A stretch of 5,621 nt of DNA from Candidatus Atribacter fermentans (GTDB taxonomy: Bacteria; Atribacterota; Atribacteria; Atribacterales; Atribacteraceae): positions 1 to 5,621 of the forward strand of contig JAAYUT010000481.1 in assembly GCA_012517485.1 (NCBI GenBank). The letters run 5' to 3'. The notes under the pieces are model-generated. The model made no database searches. It saw only the letters and a program-made list of their open reading frames with translations, and was not told the DNA's origin. The position numbers were made by a program, and so were the translations under genes. Each line of letters opens with the position of its first letter. Within the stretch, counting starts at the first letter, position 1. Shown here piece after piece: positions 5,331-5,621 of the stretch.

Positions 5331-5621
5331 TTATAAAATTCTTGGGAAGAGTGGAACTGGCTTTTCCAGCTCAAAACAATTGGGACTCTGATTCCAAATA
5401 ATCTCATGGCTTAAAGTTGATGAAATGAGGGGAGTTTTAAAGCCTAATTGATTCCACAATTGGATAGCTGTAGAAGGCATAAATGGGTAGGTCATGAGAG
5501 CCAACATCCGACAACTATCTAACAACAAATACATAACCTGATTCAACTCTTTTCTTCGGCTCTGGTCTTTATTCAAAATCCAAGGTGCTTTTTTCTCGAT
5601 ATAACGGTTACAATAATGTAC
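5331..5621 (-). CDS. metG: Methionyl-tRNA synthetase, C-terminal end (5' part outside window)
   Basis: The last 96 residues of a class I aminoacyl-tRNA synthetase that charges tRNA-Met with methionine; the catalytic Rossmann domain lies beyond the right edge. Visible is the end of the helical anticodon-binding domain. It has CNRYIEKKAPWILNKDQ, equivalent to the conserved NRYIEEKAPWxLAK of MetRS. This is followed by the helix YLLLDSCRMLALMTYPFMPSTAIQLWNQLG, with the hallmark PFMP, and it ends in EKPVPLFPRIL, the usual PLFPRI terminus of the core enzyme. The stop TAA (5333-5331) falls directly after this, so the tRNA-binding domain found at the C-terminus of many MetRS is absent from this chain and is encoded by the next gene. 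The frame continues without a stop to the window edge. Confidence 0.93.
   Translation of the reverse strand, partial: VHYCNRYIEKKAPWILNKDQSRRKELNQVMYLLLDSCRMLALMTYPFMPSTAIQLWNQLGFKTPLISSTLSHEIIWNQSPNCFELEKPVPLFPRIL

Noticed and set aside
1..5621. Defence, toxin-antitoxin, CRISPR or other accessory system
   Set aside because: All recognisable genes are housekeeping or widely conserved families, and no direct-repeat array or toxin-like pair is visible.

Overview
This AT-rich bacterial window carries ten protein-coding genes, all on the minus strand, so transcription runs from right to left. No tRNA, rRNA, CRISPR array or complete mobile element is visible. The gene set and order recall the metG-tatD-ksgA-veg neighbourhood of Firmicutes. 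However, rnmV (ribonuclease M5) and yabG are absent, and bifunctional-nuclease and Asp23-type genes are interposed. This suggests an anaerobic Firmicute or a Firmicutes-like deep lineage such as Atribacterota; the taxonomic call is inference only.

Region 5621-4096 holds the C-terminal end of methionyl-tRNA synthetase (cut by the window edge), a separately encoded tRNA-binding OB-fold protein, and a TatD-family metallo-DNase. The last two overlap by four bases (ATGA) and are probably translationally coupled. After a 189-bp non-coding stretch with inverted repeats (3907-4095), region 3906-1880 holds a DUF151 bifunctional-nuclease family protein, an Asp23/Gls24 protein whose Shine-Dalgarno (SD) sequence sits inside a small hairpin, a short cysteine-rich protein of unknown function, and the 16S rRNA dimethyladenosine transferase RsmA/KsgA.

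Region 1843-1 starts with a Veg-family protein driven by a near-consensus promoter that overlaps the rsmA stop codon and would give an almost leaderless mRNA. A 191-bp gap follows, then endonuclease V, overlapped at its end by a UPF0237 ACT-domain gene, then the N-terminal part of a UPF0210/DUF711 protein cut by the left edge. The last two families are commonly found as a pair.

The functions are mostly housekeeping: translation (MetRS, tRNA-binding protein, RsmA), DNA or nucleic-acid processing (TatD, bifunctional nuclease, endonuclease V), and conserved small proteins of partly known role (Asp23, Veg, ACT/DUF711). I see no clear undescribed system. The best leads are the leaderless veg promoter, the occluded SD of the Asp23 gene, the small Cys-rich protein and the structured tatD-bfn intergenic region.
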